A DNA stretch of 41,550 bases from an uncultured SAR86 cluster bacterium. Lineage in GTDB: Bacteria; Pseudomonadota; Gammaproteobacteria; Magnimaribacterales; D2472. Where the stretch lies: positions 1-41,550 of the forward strand of contig CABYCL010000010.1 of NCBI GenBank assembly GCA_902517505.1, written 5' to 3'. The first letter of the stretch is position 1. Every line of letters begins with the position of its first letter. The translations under genes and the position numbers were made by a program. Below the pieces are notes generated by a model, which was not told the origin of the DNA, ran no database searches, and saw only the letters and a program-made list of their open reading frames with translations. Shown one piece after another: positions 1-9,308 of this stretch.

Positions 1-443
1 TTAACTTAAAATTAAAAGAAATGTTTCCTAAATTATTTGGTGGTGGAGTTGCAGAATTGACTTTAACTGAAGATGATTCATTAAACGCAGGTGTTGTCTT
101 AATGGCAAGACCGCCTGGAAAGAAAAATTCTTCTATCTCTCAATTATCTGGTGGTGAAAAAGCACTTACTGCTCTAGCTTTAGTTTTTGCAATATTTGAT
201 CTGAATCCAGCACCATTTTGTCTGCTTGATGAGGTAGACGCTCCATTAGACGATTTAAATACATTAAGATTTATAAATATGGTGGAAGAAATGTCAAAAA
301 CAGTTCAATTTATTTTTATTACACATAACAAAGTATCAATGGAAAGAAGCGACTTTCTTATGGGTGTTACTATGCAAGAAGCTGGTGTCTCTAGAATGGT
401 ATCTGTAGATGTTAACCAGGCCCTAGAATTAGCTGAATCATAG
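1..443 (+). CDS. smc: Chromosome segregation ATPase SMC, C-terminal end (5' truncated by window)
   Basis: This is the C-terminal ATPase half-domain of the SMC protein, which organises and helps segregate the chromosome. The reading frame is open to the left edge (first whole codon at base 3), so the ATG at 21 is internal. The PKLFGGG segment is the usual lead-in to the C-terminal head lobe. It is followed by the ABC signature LSGGEK, the Walker B and D-loop segment [12 protein letters not shown], and the switch region FITHNK. These are the parts that complete the nucleotide-binding site with the N-terminal Walker A, which lies outside the window. zipA starts on the base directly after the stop codon, so the two are probably cotranscribed. 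The smc-zipA order is common in gammaproteobacteria. The family call is secure; only the length is unknown. Confidence 0.95.
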   Translation, partial: NLKLKEMFPKLFGGGVAELTLTEDDSLNAGVVLMARPPGKKNSSISQLSGGEKALTALALVFAIFDLNPAPFCLLDEVDAPLDDLNTLRFINMVEEMSKTVQFIFITHNKVSMERSDFLMGVTMQEAGVSRMVSVDVNQALELAES

Positions 444-1064
444 ATGACCACAAACTTAGAGATATATTTAATAGGATTAGCTGTATTATTCTTCTTGGTC
501 ATTACTTTTCTTTTTCTTAGAAAATTATCAAATAGTGGGAAATTAAAAGTAAAAATTGAAGACGTTCCAGAATCTTTAAATTCTGAAGTATTTGACAATA
601 AGAATAATCAAACATCATTTGATTTTGATCAAAATGATGAACAAGAGCTTGTTATATTAAATTTGATATCAATGGATAGGTCTATGTACGACATAGATCA
701 AATTTTTGGTTTTCTTAGTAATTCCGGCGCAGTGATTAAAGATAATTATTTTACTTTCTATGATAAAGATCGAATAGAGAAATTTAGGGTAATTAATGCT
801 CTCAAACCGGGTACTTTTGAAAAAGACACAAAAACATTTGCAATAGCAATTGTTTCTGATCTCAACGTTGTTTTTGATCCATTAAATACTGTAAAACAAA
901 TGACAGAGTTTGCATTTAACTTCTCTGAAAATTTTTATGCAACACTTTGTGACCAAGAAAGAATGCCTGTTAGCAAGCAAATGATTTCACATATTGAATC
1001 GAGAGCTCAAGATATAGCCAGAATAAAACAACTTAAGAAACATAAAGTTGATGAGGACAATTAA
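444..1064 (+). CDS. zipA: Cell division protein ZipA
   Basis: ZipA is the inner-membrane anchor that tethers FtsZ rings in gammaproteobacteria. The 206-residue protein starts immediately after the smc stop codon. It has one N-terminal transmembrane segment (about residues 6-25, followed by RKL), a short acidic linker, and a C-terminal domain from about residue 68. That domain begins VILNLISMDRSMYDIDQI, the typical opening of the FtsZ-binding ZipA fold. The linker is much shorter than in E. coli ZipA (about 328 residues in total), in line with a compact genome. The identification rests on position next to smc plus the C-terminal domain pattern. The following ligase gene begins 4 bases downstream. 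Confidence 0.85.
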   Translation: MTTNLEIYLIGLAVLFFLVITFLFLRKLSNSGKLKVKIEDVPESLNSEVFDNKNNQTSFDFDQNDEQELVILNLISMDRSMYDIDQIFGFLSNSGAVIKDNYFTFYDKDRIEKFRVINALKPGTFEKDTKTFAIAIVSDLNVVFDPLNTVKQMTEFAFNFSENFYATLCDQERMPVSKQMISHIESRAQDIARIKQLKKHKVDEDN

Positions 1065-1068
1065 TTAG

Positions 1069-2355
1069 ATGTCGTACCCATGGAAAATAATTAAAGAATT
1101 AGAAAGCGATAATAGTAGGCTTTTTAAAGAAGGCGTCATTGAAAAATATATTAATGATAAAGATTTCCAGGAAGGCTTGGCGATGTGCCTTGATCCCCTA
1201 GTAACTTTTGGGGTTAAACAAGTTCCTGAAAGCGACCATGAAGGAGTCGGCCTAGACTGGAATGCTTTTAAAGAAGCTGTAAATCAATTAATAGAAAGAG
1301 AGAAAACAGGCCATGCAGCAAGAGATTTAATTATCAATTTACTAAACTTATCTAAAAAAGATCAATGGAATGATTGGTATAGAAGGATTTTGATAAAAGA
1401 TCTTAGATGTGGAGTAAGCCAAAAGACTGTAAATAATGTTACAAAAAGAATGGGTTTGAAATTCAAAGTTCCTGTTTTCTCATGCATGTTAGCCCATGAT
1501 GGAGCAAAACACCCAAAGAAAATAAAAGGGGATTGTCTTGTTGAATATAAATATGATGGAGTCAGAGTAATAGCAATTGTTAAAAATAATAAAGCAACGT
1601 TATATAGCAGAAATGGAAAGATATTTTATAATTTTCCTAATATTGAAAGCGCTCTAAGCAAACCAGAATATAACAATATGGTATTTGATGGCGAGGTTAT
1701 GAGCGATGATTTTCAGGCCCTTATGAAGCAAGTTTATAGAAAATCTGGTGCACAAACTGATGATGCTTATTTAGCTTTATTCGATATACTTCCTTTAAAA
1801 GAGTTTAATAATGGAAAAAGTAAATTAAACTCAATTGATAGAAAAAAAGAATTAAATCAACTATCAAAAACCTTTGAAGATGTAATTAAATTAGTGGATT
1901 ATGAAATAATAAATTTTGATAGTGAAAATGGTCAAAATAAGTTTTCAATCATGAATAAAGAAGCTCTTGATAAAGGTTTTGAGGGGTTAATGATTAAACC
2001 AAATGAAAATTTTTATGAATGCAAAAGAAGCCATGCATGGTTAAAAATAAAACCATTTATAGAAGTAACTTTAAAAATTATTGATATACAAGAAGGAACA
2101 GGAAAGCATGAAGGTAAATTAGGCGCATTTCATGTTAAGGGCGATGATGATGGTAAATTCTTTTCTCTAAGTGTTGGGAGTGGCCTTACTGATGAAGATA
2201 GAGAAAAATTTTGGGCTTCAAAAGATAATCTTATTGGAAGACTTGTTGAGATAAGAGCTGATGCAGTCACACAAAGCATTGAAGGAGAACACTATAGCCT
2301 TAGGTTCCCAAGATTTAAAAACTTTAGGGGCTTCAAAGAAGATGAGAAGATATAA
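1069..2355 (+). CDS. ATP-dependent DNA ligase, T4-like architecture, at the ligA locus
   Basis: This enzyme should seal 3'-OH/5'-phosphate nicks in duplex DNA using ATP. In its 428 residues the nucleotidyltransferase motifs run in order: KYDG with the adenylated lysine at residue 161, SRNG (Ia), FDGEV (III), LALFDILP (IIIa), FEGLMIKP (IV) and WLKIKP (V). An OB-fold follows, beginning VTLKIIDIQ. Before the catalytic core is an all-helical domain with RRILIKDLRCGVS, which resembles the equivalent stretch of phage T4 ligase (RRVMMRDLECGAS), whose nucleophile is Lys159. The zinc finger, HhH and BRCT domains of bacterial NAD-dependent LigA are absent. In many gammaproteobacteria ligA follows zipA, so this gene sits where the replicative ligase is expected. 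Whether LigA exists elsewhere cannot be seen here. It overlaps the next gene by 14 bases. Confidence 0.9.
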   Translation: MSYPWKIIKELESDNSRLFKEGVIEKYINDKDFQEGLAMCLDPLVTFGVKQVPESDHEGVGLDWNAFKEAVNQLIEREKTGHAARDLIINLLNLSKKDQWNDWYRRILIKDLRCGVSQKTVNNVTKRMGLKFKVPVFSCMLAHDGAKHPKKIKGDCLVEYKYDGVRVIAIVKNNKATLYSRNGKIFYNFPNIESALSKPEYNNMVFDGEVMSDDFQALMKQVYRKSGAQTDDAYLALFDILPLKEFNNGKSKLNSIDRKKELNQLSKTFEDVIKLVDYEIINFDSENGQNKFSIMNKEALDKGFEGLMIKPNENFYECKRSHAWLKIKPFIEVTLKIIDIQEGTGKHEGKLGAFHVKGDDDGKFFSLSVGSGLTDEDREKFWASKDNLIGRLVEIRADAVTQSIEGEHYSLRFPRFKNFRGFKEDEKI

Positions 2356-2950
2356 AATTAGTTATTTATTGTTGTTAATTGTATTTATCATTCAATCTTG
2401 TGCAACACGGCCTCCAGAAAACCCAGATAATATATGTTTAATTTTTAAAGAAAAAAGAGGTTGGTATAAAGCAGTAATTAGAAGCGAAAAAAGGTGGAAA
2501 ATTCCTCCTTACGTTCTAATGTCATTTGTATATCAAGAATCAAGCTTTCAGGCTGATGCAAGACCTGAAAGGGAGAAGCTGATGGGTTTTATTCCTTGGT
2601 TTAGGCCATCATCAGCTGTTGGATATTCTCAAGCACTATCAAAAACCTGGGAAGACTATCAAGATGAAACAGGTAACACTAGAGCAAGCAGAAAAGATTT
2701 TGCAGATTCAGCTGATTTTATAGGTTGGTATGCAAGTAAAGGATACTATCAGGGTTTTGAAAAAACTGATGCAAGGTCATTGTATCTTGCATATCACGAA
2801 GGTTACGGTGGTTTTGAAAAGAAAACATATAGAAAAAAACAATGGCTTATTAAAGTTGCTGATAGAGTTCAGGCACGCTCAACTAAGTATCAAAAACAAT
2901 ATTGGGGATGTGCAAAAGAATTAAAGAGAAAGAAGTTTATATTTTTTTAA
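2342..2950 (+). CDS. Lytic transglycosylase-like (SLT domain) lipoprotein
   Basis: This is a predicted outer-membrane-anchored murein-cleaving lipoprotein of 202 residues. The start at 2342 is chosen over an upstream in-frame ATG at 2261, which lies deep inside the ligase gene, because it gives a clean lipoprotein signal: MRRYKIS, a hydrophobic core, then the lipobox IQSC with Cys20. The SLT-like domain begins near residue 54. VYQESSF carries the likely catalytic Glu66, and AVGYSQAL with a later YHEGYGG fits the lysozyme-like fold of small transglycosylases. The gene overlaps the ligase end by 14 bases, so translation is probably coupled. It converges with the M16 peptidase gene with no gap at all. 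The domain call is good; substrate specificity is unknown. Confidence 0.8.
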   Translation: MRRYKISYLLLLIVFIIQSCATRPPENPDNICLIFKEKRGWYKAVIRSEKRWKIPPYVLMSFVYQESSFQADARPEREKLMGFIPWFRPSSAVGYSQALSKTWEDYQDETGNTRASRKDFADSADFIGWYASKGYYQGFEKTDARSLYLAYHEGYGGFEKKTYRKKQWLIKVADRVQARSTKYQKQYWGCAKELKRKKFIFF

Positions 2951-5815
2951 TTAGATATTCTTAATTTCAAAATTCATTTTCTTCATTTCATCAATGTAAT
3001 TTTCTCCTGCAATCACTGACTTTTTAGATTCATTAAATAAATATTTTTGAGATACATTTATTAAATCATCAAGCGTACAATTTTTTACTAATGACCTAAC
3101 CTCTAGCCTTTTTTCTAAATCTTTTTTATCAAGATTCATAGAAAAATCACTCATTGCTTCTCCAAATGGAGATAAGGGCTTATCAATGCTTGATATTATT
3201 CCTAAAATACCCTCATCAAGCTGCTCTTGTGAGATATTTTTAAGAGACCATTCTCTTGATTTTTTAAACTCTTCAAATGTTTCAGTGCATCTAGGATCAC
3301 GATAGGAAAAGAATTTAAAGACTTTGTTGTTTGAGTCTTGCATTGCACCAGATCCATAAGCACCACCTTTTTCTCTTATAGCTGAATGTAGATAACCATT
3401 TCTTAGTACAGCACCTAAAACACTTAGAGCTGGAGCATCTTTATGGAAAAAATCTACGGTTGGAAAGGCCTCAGCACAATAAGTTACTTGAGCTCCCGTA
3501 ATCCATCCTATAGATTCTTGCTGGATATCAAAATAATTTTGAATACTAAAAGAATTATTTTTATCATCAAATGCAAAATTAATTTTTGACTGATCTATAT
3601 TTAAAGAAGATGCGGTGAACGTATATGAAGGGACAGGATTAATCTTATTTTTTATGCTATTTAATAATTCAATATATTTATCAAGTTCAGAATTTTTATC
3701 AATTTTTTTTGAAAGTTTACTCGTATTAGTAATGAAATTTAAGCCAGATGCAAAATCATTTGTAGCTGAGACATTGTTTATTTGAGCCGCAGCATTACTC
3801 ATTGAAAGAATATGTCCTTTTTGTATCAAAGATTTTTCATTATCAGATGTTATAAAGTTGAGCATATCTTTAATTCTACTTTTATCAGAAAAATTTGAAT
3901 CTTTAGCAGTTTCAATCATCAAGTCTTGCATTTCTTTTTCATTTTCCTCTAATGATTTTGATGTGATTTTTAATCCTAGATAATGAGATGATTGATTTTC
4001 GTTTGGAATCAGAGTAAAACTTGCAGAAATTCCGCCGGTAACAGCTGATTGAATTCTTTGTATTTCTTCATAATTTTTATTACCAATTCCTATATCTGTT
4101 AAAGTATTTGTAAACAATGAAGCAACTTTAAATTCATTATCAGTTAGCGGACTGCAAGGCAGAACTATTGAATGATAAGTAATCCCATTAGTTCCAACCT
4201 TATAAAAGAAATTTTTACTATCATTTTTATATGATTCAGATTTTGCATAGACACGCTTTTTAGGGATATCATTTTTAGTAACCTTTGGTAAAACTTCTGG
4301 ATTATCAGATTTTTCTTGTCTTATTTTTAAATCTTTAGTTAACTCAATTATCCTTTCTTTATCTCTGGACGAAAGTTTTTTTGATTTCTCATCAACTTTT
4401 TCTTTGATCTTTATTTCATTTTTTGAATTAAATTCAGTATCTGGAGCAAGACAATAATTTACTCTATGCGGATTATTTATAATCTTTTCTTCAATTAATT
4501 TTTCAATATAGTTTTTGTCTTTTAGATTATTTTTTATTAGATTAAAAGATGAATCTAAATCCAAAACTTTAAGAGGATCATCATTATGAAGACATGCAGG
4601 TAGACAACTTAACATTATTTGCAGTCCATAGGGCATTCCAGATCCTGTAATTTCCCTTTGCTTAATTTCAAGCTGGTGTAACGAAGATCGAATAAGTTGA
4701 TCAGAAATACCATTTGATACAACATCTTTTAAACAATTTAATATTAATTCTTCAACTTCTAGTTGTCTATTTGAATCCACGCCTTCAAGCCCAGCAGCAA
4801 AAACAAGCTCTTTATGATCTGCTTCAAGGCCTGTAAGTGGAGATAATGATTTACCAAGATCAGTATTTTCCAAAGCCTTCCTTAAAGGTGATGCAGAGTT
4901 ATCTAAAAGTATATTTGATACCAAATATGATTCTAATAACTCTACAGGATTATGACTTTCTCCTAGTAGCCAACTTAAAACTACATGATGATTATTTTCA
5001 TCATCCGGCATAGGATTATAAAATTCAGTAACAATTTTTGGCTCAGAAATTCTATCTTCATTTTTAACACTTATTACTTCATTTGATGGTTTAAAGTTTT
5101 CTAATACATTTTCTCTTATGAAATTCTGAATTTCAGCTGGATTTACATTACCGAAAGTAAAAAAAGTTGCATTTGATGGGTGGTAATGTTTTTTGTGGAA
5201 ATTTACAAGATACTCATGAGAAAGATCTATTATATTTTCTGGATTACCGCCACTGTTATATTTATATGTTGATGAGTTATATAGATGTTTTGATAGACCA
5301 TGCCATAATTGGCTTGATATAGAGCTCATAGCGCCTTTCATTTCATTGTATACGACTCCTTTAATTTCAAGCTCACTATCTGAGTTATTCTTTTCAGAGT
5401 ATTCAAGTCTGTGACCTTCTTGAAGAAAATCTAACTCATCCAAGTTAGGAAAAAAAGAAGAATCTAGGTATACACTTAGTAAGTTGTTAAAATCTTTATC
5501 ATTTTGAGTTGCAAATGGGTAAGCAGTCCAATCACTTGAAGTAAAAGCGTTCATAAAAGTATTTAATGATCGCCTTATCATCATAAAAAATGGGTCCCTT
5601 ACAGCATATTTTTTTGAACCACATAAAGCTGTATGCTCTAAAATATGCGCAACCCCAGTAGAGTCTTCTGGAATAGTCCTAAAAGCGACCATGAATACCT
5701 TCTCATCACTCTTTGAATCTAGATGAATATGCTTGCAATTGAATTCGGATTCAGTATATATTTGAGCATTAAGGTCTAATAACTTTATATACTTTTGATC
5801 TTCTAAATTAAACAT
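2951..5815 (-). CDS. M16C-family zinc metallopeptidase (PreP/insulinase-like)
   Basis: This is a 954-residue single-chain insulinase-family peptidase that probably degrades peptides. The inverted zinc motif HILEH lies at residues 57-61 (His57, Glu60, His61) and is followed by TALCGSKKYAVRDPF, characteristic of the PreP (M16C) group. The size also fits PreP, which holds two M16 halves joined by a linker; the charged, lysine-rich stretch around residues 455-540 fits that linker. A second, inactive half follows, with the usual REKGGAYG segment near residue 820. No signal peptide is obvious, so a cytoplasmic site is likely. The gene is divergent from the DUF4136-like lipoprotein gene with only 20 bases between the start codons. 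Confidence 0.9.
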   Translation of the reverse strand: MFNLEDQKYIKLLDLNAQIYTESEFNCKHIHLDSKSDEKVFMVAFRTIPEDSTGVAHILEHTALCGSKKYAVRDPFFMMIRRSLNTFMNAFTSSDWTAYPFATQNDKDFNNLLSVYLDSSFFPNLDELDFLQEGHRLEYSEKNNSDSELEIKGVVYNEMKGAMSSISSQLWHGLSKHLYNSSTYKYNSGGNPENIIDLSHEYLVNFHKKHYHPSNATFFTFGNVNPAEIQNFIRENVLENFKPSNEVISVKNEDRISEPKIVTEFYNPMPDDENNHHVVLSWLLGESHNPVELLESYLVSNILLDNSASPLRKALENTDLGKSLSPLTGLEADHKELVFAAGLEGVDSNRQLEVEELILNCLKDVVSNGISDQLIRSSLHQLEIKQREITGSGMPYGLQIMLSCLPACLHNDDPLKVLDLDSSFNLIKNNLKDKNYIEKLIEEKIINNPHRVNYCLAPDTEFNSKNEIKIKEKVDEKSKKLSSRDKERIIELTKDLKIRQEKSDNPEVLPKVTKNDIPKKRVYAKSESYKNDSKNFFYKVGTNGITYHSIVLPCSPLTDNEFKVASLFTNTLTDIGIGNKNYEEIQRIQSAVTGGISASFTLIPNENQSSHYLGLKITSKSLEENEKEMQDLMIETAKDSNFSDKSRIKDMLNFITSDNEKSLIQKGHILSMSNAAAQINNVSATNDFASGLNFITNTSKLSKKIDKNSELDKYIELLNSIKNKINPVPSYTFTASSLNIDQSKINFAFDDKNNSFSIQNYFDIQQESIGWITGAQVTYCAEAFPTVDFFHKDAPALSVLGAVLRNGYLHSAIREKGGAYGSGAMQDSNNKVFKFFSYRDPRCTETFEEFKKSREWSLKNISQEQLDEGILGIISSIDKPLSPFGEAMSDFSMNLDKKDLEKRLEVRSLVKNCTLDDLINVSQKYLFNESKKSVIAGENYIDEMKKMNFEIKNI

Positions 5816-5835
5816 ACTTTAATAATAAATAATAT

Positions 5836-6348
5836 ATGAAAAAAATAACAACAATTTTTAGTCTGGTAGTACTTATTGGTTGTTCTACAACTCAATCTAA
5901 TATCAAAACAGATTCAATTGAGACTTTCAATCTAGGTAATTATAACGAATTTAATATAAAGATAAACAATGCCAACATGAGCGCTGAAGTAAATCCTATT
6001 GTTCTAGAAAGATTCAAAGAAAACCTAAAAACTGCAATAGAAGAAAGAGGTCTTAAATATAACAGCGATTCAAAAATTGTTTTTGATATTAACTTTACTA
6101 CAAAAGAAACCGTAGAGTCTGACCCTCTGAATTTTTACTATTCAAGATATTATTATGATTATTACAGATATAGAGATGATATATACAACGTAACTCAAAA
6201 TATTCTAAGAGTAAATTTAAGAAATCTTGAGGATGATAAAACGCTTTGGACTGTTGTAACGGTTTGGAGAGATGGTTCTAACAGATCTATATCCTATGAT
6301 GATGCATCAAACATGCTAGTAGATGAAATAATGATAAGCTTTTTATAG
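5836..6348 (+). CDS. DUF4136-like lipoprotein
   Basis: This is a 170-residue predicted lipoprotein with a short signal and the lipobox LIGC (Cys16). The mature part has a beta-rich pattern and a tyrosine-rich stretch (YYSRYYYDYYRYRDD, about residues 102-116). The ending, in which a conserved LWxxxxxW-like segment is followed by a C-terminal helix, resembles DUF4136 proteins. That family assignment is from memory of the pattern only. No function is known. It is followed after 9 bases by the alkylsulfatase-like gene, another lipoprotein on the same strand, so the two may be cotranscribed. Confidence 0.6.
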   Translation: MKKITTIFSLVVLIGCSTTQSNIKTDSIETFNLGNYNEFNIKINNANMSAEVNPIVLERFKENLKTAIEERGLKYNSDSKIVFDINFTTKETVESDPLNFYYSRYYYDYYRYRDDIYNVTQNILRVNLRNLEDDKTLWTVVTVWRDGSNRSISYDDASNMLVDEIMISFL

Positions 6349-6357
6349 TAATTTATT

Positions 6358-8076
6358 TTGTTCAAATACTATTCATTATTTCTTGCATTTATTATTTTAT
6401 TTGGATGCTCAAATCCTAAAGATAAAGAAATAAATATTCCAAGTACATCAGAAGTAGAAGACTTAATTTTACATTCAGAAGAATTTGAACAAAAAATATT
6501 GTCATACGACACACCAGGAGGAAAGATTCATTTTGCTATTGGATTTGGAATTGCAAATTCAATAATGGTAGAGGGTAGTGATGGAAATATTATTATTGAT
6601 GCAGCTGACAGTATTTATGAGGCCGAGAAGATTTACAATCTCTTTTACCAAAAGAATTCTAATCCAATTAAAGCAATAATTTATACGCATAATCATGGTG
6701 ATCATACATTTGGCACACAATATTATTTAAATATTCAAAAAGACAAACCACAGATCATTGCTCATGCAGATACTGATTTCTATGTCCAAAGAATATTGGG
6801 GATTCTTAATCCAATAATTGCTACTAGAAGTACAAGAATGTTTGGTACAACCTTACCTGAAGAAGATCTTATTAATGTTGGTATTGGGGCAAGTTTAAGT
6901 GTTTCAAAATCAGTGAGCGGTTATGTTAAACCAGATCTTACATTTAATGATCAACTAAAAATTAGTATTTCTGGCATTGATATTGAGTTATACCATGCTC
7001 CAGGAGAGACAAATGATCAAATTTTTGTATGGCTACCTAATCATAAATCTTTGATGCCTGGAGACAACGTATATAAGACCTTTCCAAATCTCTACACTAT
7101 TAGAGGTACAACACATAGAGACGTAAAAGGATGGATAAATAGCTTAGATCATATGAAAAAATTCAATCCAGAATTTCTTTTTCCTAGTCATACAAAACCA
7201 ATAATTGGAAAAGATGAGATAAAGAATGTATTAAATATTTATAGAGATGCAATTCAATACATTCATGATCAAACTATTAGATTAATGAATTTGGGGATGT
7301 ATCCTGATGAAATAGCAGAAGAAATAGAATTGCCAGAGAATATTGCAAGTTCACCATATTTATATGAGTTTTATGGAACAGTCAGATGGTCTGTTAAGAG
7401 TATTTTTAATGGTTACCTTGGTTGGTTTAGTGGAAATCCGTCTGAATTAGATCCTCTTTCTAGAGAGGAAAAAGCAATCAGAATATCTAGTCTTGCTGGA
7501 GGCAATGAAGTTTTAATAGAAAGATTAAGAGAGGCTGTAGAAAACGAAGATATGCAATGGGCGCTTGAGTTGAGCGATCATCTCATAGCATTAGACAATT
7601 TCAATGATGAAGTAAAAGACTTAAGAATCAAAGCTTTGATATTTGAAGGATCACGATCATCAAATCCTAATAAAAGAAATTATTTTTTGACCTCAGCATA
7701 TGAGTTAAATGAAGATTTCATTGAATCTACTCTGGTAGATAGAACTTCTGAAGATCTTCTTAAACATATTTCAATTAATACCTTATTTGATGTTCTCTCA
7801 ACTAGGTATAATCCAGAAAATAGCAGTAATGATAATTTGACTGTCTGTTTTAATTTTTCTTCAGGTTTGAAAAAAAATATAACTATAAGAAATAAAGTCG
7901 CAGTTATAGGCGAGTTTAATGATAAAGATTGTTATATAACTGTTCTCACAGACGAGATGCAACTTAAAAAAGTTTTAACTGGATTATCTAATCCAGTATC
8001 ATCTATTGCATCTGGAGATATACAAATAGATGGGAACCAAATTGAATTCCTCCAATTTTTAAGCAAATTTAGATAG
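6358..8076 (+). CDS. Metallo-beta-lactamase-fold alkyl/aryl-sulfatase-like lipoprotein
   Basis: This protein is related to the SdsA1/BDS1 alkylsulfatases, which hydrolyse primary alkyl sulfate esters to alcohol and sulfate. In 572 residues it shows THNHGDHTFGT (the HxHxDH dimetal site), then HAPGETND with a further ligand histidine, PGDNVYKTFPNLYTIRG (conserved in this family) and FPSHTKPI. A helical dimerisation region and a C-terminal SCP2-like domain (about residues 475-572) follow, completing the family layout. It is shorter than SdsA1 (about 660). The TTG start at 6358 is the only usable one: the frame is closed by TAA at 6349, and this start yields a lipoprotein signal with LFGC (Cys17). 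The real substrate is not known; sulfated marine lipids or surfactants are plausible. Confidence 0.8.
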   Translation: MFKYYSLFLAFIILFGCSNPKDKEINIPSTSEVEDLILHSEEFEQKILSYDTPGGKIHFAIGFGIANSIMVEGSDGNIIIDAADSIYEAEKIYNLFYQKNSNPIKAIIYTHNHGDHTFGTQYYLNIQKDKPQIIAHADTDFYVQRILGILNPIIATRSTRMFGTTLPEEDLINVGIGASLSVSKSVSGYVKPDLTFNDQLKISISGIDIELYHAPGETNDQIFVWLPNHKSLMPGDNVYKTFPNLYTIRGTTHRDVKGWINSLDHMKKFNPEFLFPSHTKPIIGKDEIKNVLNIYRDAIQYIHDQTIRLMNLGMYPDEIAEEIELPENIASSPYLYEFYGTVRWSVKSIFNGYLGWFSGNPSELDPLSREEKAIRISSLAGGNEVLIERLREAVENEDMQWALELSDHLIALDNFNDEVKDLRIKALIFEGSRSSNPNKRNYFLTSAYELNEDFIESTLVDRTSEDLLKHISINTLFDVLSTRYNPENSSNDNLTVCFNFSSGLKKNITIRNKVAVIGEFNDKDCYITVLTDEMQLKKVLTGLSNPVSSIASGDIQIDGNQIEFLQFLSKFR

Positions 8077-8077
8077 T

Positions 8078-9298
8078 TTAAGAATTACCAGAAGGTATAT
8101 CTTTAAATGCAACTCCTTTATCTGCTCTTGGATCTTGAGGAAGCCCAAGCACTCTTTCTGCAATTATGTTTCTTAGAATTTCATCAGTTCCACCAGCAAT
8201 CCTCATTCCTGGAGCACCTAGCCATGCATTTTGAAAACTTTTAATATCAGCATCATCAGTTTTTAACATTCCTGCCATATCTAATGAGTCAATTCCAAAA
8301 TTGCCAATATTTTGAAGTTTTCCAGCACTAACGATTTTTGTAATTGATGCTTCTGGACCTGGTGTATCACCTCTAGATAACGCAGACATGGTTCTTAACT
8401 TTGTATTTTTAAGACCACTTTTTTCACAATACCAATCAGCGATAGATTCTCTTGCAGCTTTATTATTAAGAAGAGGTTCTCCAAGGTTGTCTTGATTTTT
8501 AGCCCATCTAAAGGCGTCCTCAACATCAGCGCCACCAGCATCACCGACTGCAAGCCTTTCATTCATTAACGTCGTAATTGCAACCTTCCATCCATCTCCA
8601 ATTTCACCAAGTCTTTGGGAATCAGGTATCTCAACATCAGTAAAATATACTTCATTAAAGCTGGAACCACCTGTTATTTGCTTTATAGGCTTTACCTCTA
8701 TGCCTGGAGATTTCATATCTACAAAGAAGAATGTCATTCCTTTATGTTTTTCAAGATTTGGATCATGCCTAACAACTAGAATTCCATAATCTGAAAAATG
8801 TGCTCCAGATGTCCAAACTTTTTGACCATTTATAATCCATTTATCACCATTTTGAACCGCCTTACTTCTAAGTCCTGCAACATCAGAACCAGCGGACGGT
8901 TCTGAAAAGAGTTGGCACCATATTTCTTTACCTTCTGCCATTGATGGAAGATATCGTTCTTTTTGTTCTTCTGACGCATATTCCATCATAACTGGGCCAC
9001 ACATTCCCAAGCCAATCTCAAAAATACCTTTTGGTACATCAAATTTTGCTTCTTCATTAGCCCAAATAATTCTTTCCATTGAGCTTGCACCAATTCCTCC
9101 ATACTCTTTTGGCCAATGAAGCATAGCCCAACCAGCATCATATTTCTTTTTTTGCCATGCCTTAGCATCATTTAATTTATCTTTATTAGCGAAATCTTCA
9201 GATTTTGAAGATCCATCCTTATAACTGGCATTTTTTTCAAGCCAATCTCTACATTTTTTTCTAAACTTTGCTTCTTGAGGTGTATCGTTAAAATCCAT
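8078..9298 (-). CDS. Acyl-CoA dehydrogenase, first of an adjacent pair
   Basis: This is a 406-residue FAD-dependent acyl-CoA dehydrogenase that introduces an alpha-beta double bond into an acyl-CoA thioester. FSEPSAGSDVAGL and WIINGQKVWTSGA are the classical ACAD signatures. The C-terminal segment reads AGGTDEILRN, so where medium-chain dehydrogenase has the catalytic Glu in YEGT this protein has Gly; many relatives with GGTxEI look this way. The start at 9298 (MDFNDTPQ) is preferred over one 57 bases upstream because AGGA lies 6 bases before it and it avoids overlap with the upstream gene. Eight bases separate it from the partner ACAD gene. Tandem unlike ACADs often form heteromers, as with the FadE28-FadE29 type in steroid side-chain breakdown. 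That parallel is inference. Confidence 0.88.
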   Translation of the reverse strand: MDFNDTPQEAKFRKKCRDWLEKNASYKDGSSKSEDFANKDKLNDAKAWQKKKYDAGWAMLHWPKEYGGIGASSMERIIWANEEAKFDVPKGIFEIGLGMCGPVMMEYASEEQKERYLPSMAEGKEIWCQLFSEPSAGSDVAGLRSKAVQNGDKWIINGQKVWTSGAHFSDYGILVVRHDPNLEKHKGMTFFFVDMKSPGIEVKPIKQITGGSSFNEVYFTDVEIPDSQRLGEIGDGWKVAITTLMNERLAVGDAGGADVEDAFRWAKNQDNLGEPLLNNKAARESIADWYCEKSGLKNTKLRTMSALSRGDTPGPEASITKIVSAGKLQNIGNFGIDSLDMAGMLKTDDADIKSFQNAWLGAPGMRIAGGTDEILRNIIAERVLGLPQDPRADKGVAFKDIPSGNS

Positions 9299-9304
9299 AT
9301 TTTT

Positions 9305-9308
9305 TCCT
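9305..9308 (-). promoter_or_regulatory. Ribosome binding site setting the ACAD start at 9298
   Basis: AGGA on the minus strand lies 6 bases before the ATG at 9298 and overlaps the TAG stop of the upstream dehydrogenase (TAGGA). It supports 9298 as the start and suggests translational coupling of the pair. Confidence 0.6.

Noticed and set aside
305-598. 97-codon minus-strand open frame across the smc-zipA junction
   Set aside because: It is antisense to two confidently identified genes and has no recognisable features.
2730-2924. 64-codon open frame inside the transglycosylase gene
   Set aside because: Same strand but a different frame from a gene with a lipobox and SLT motifs; no own context.
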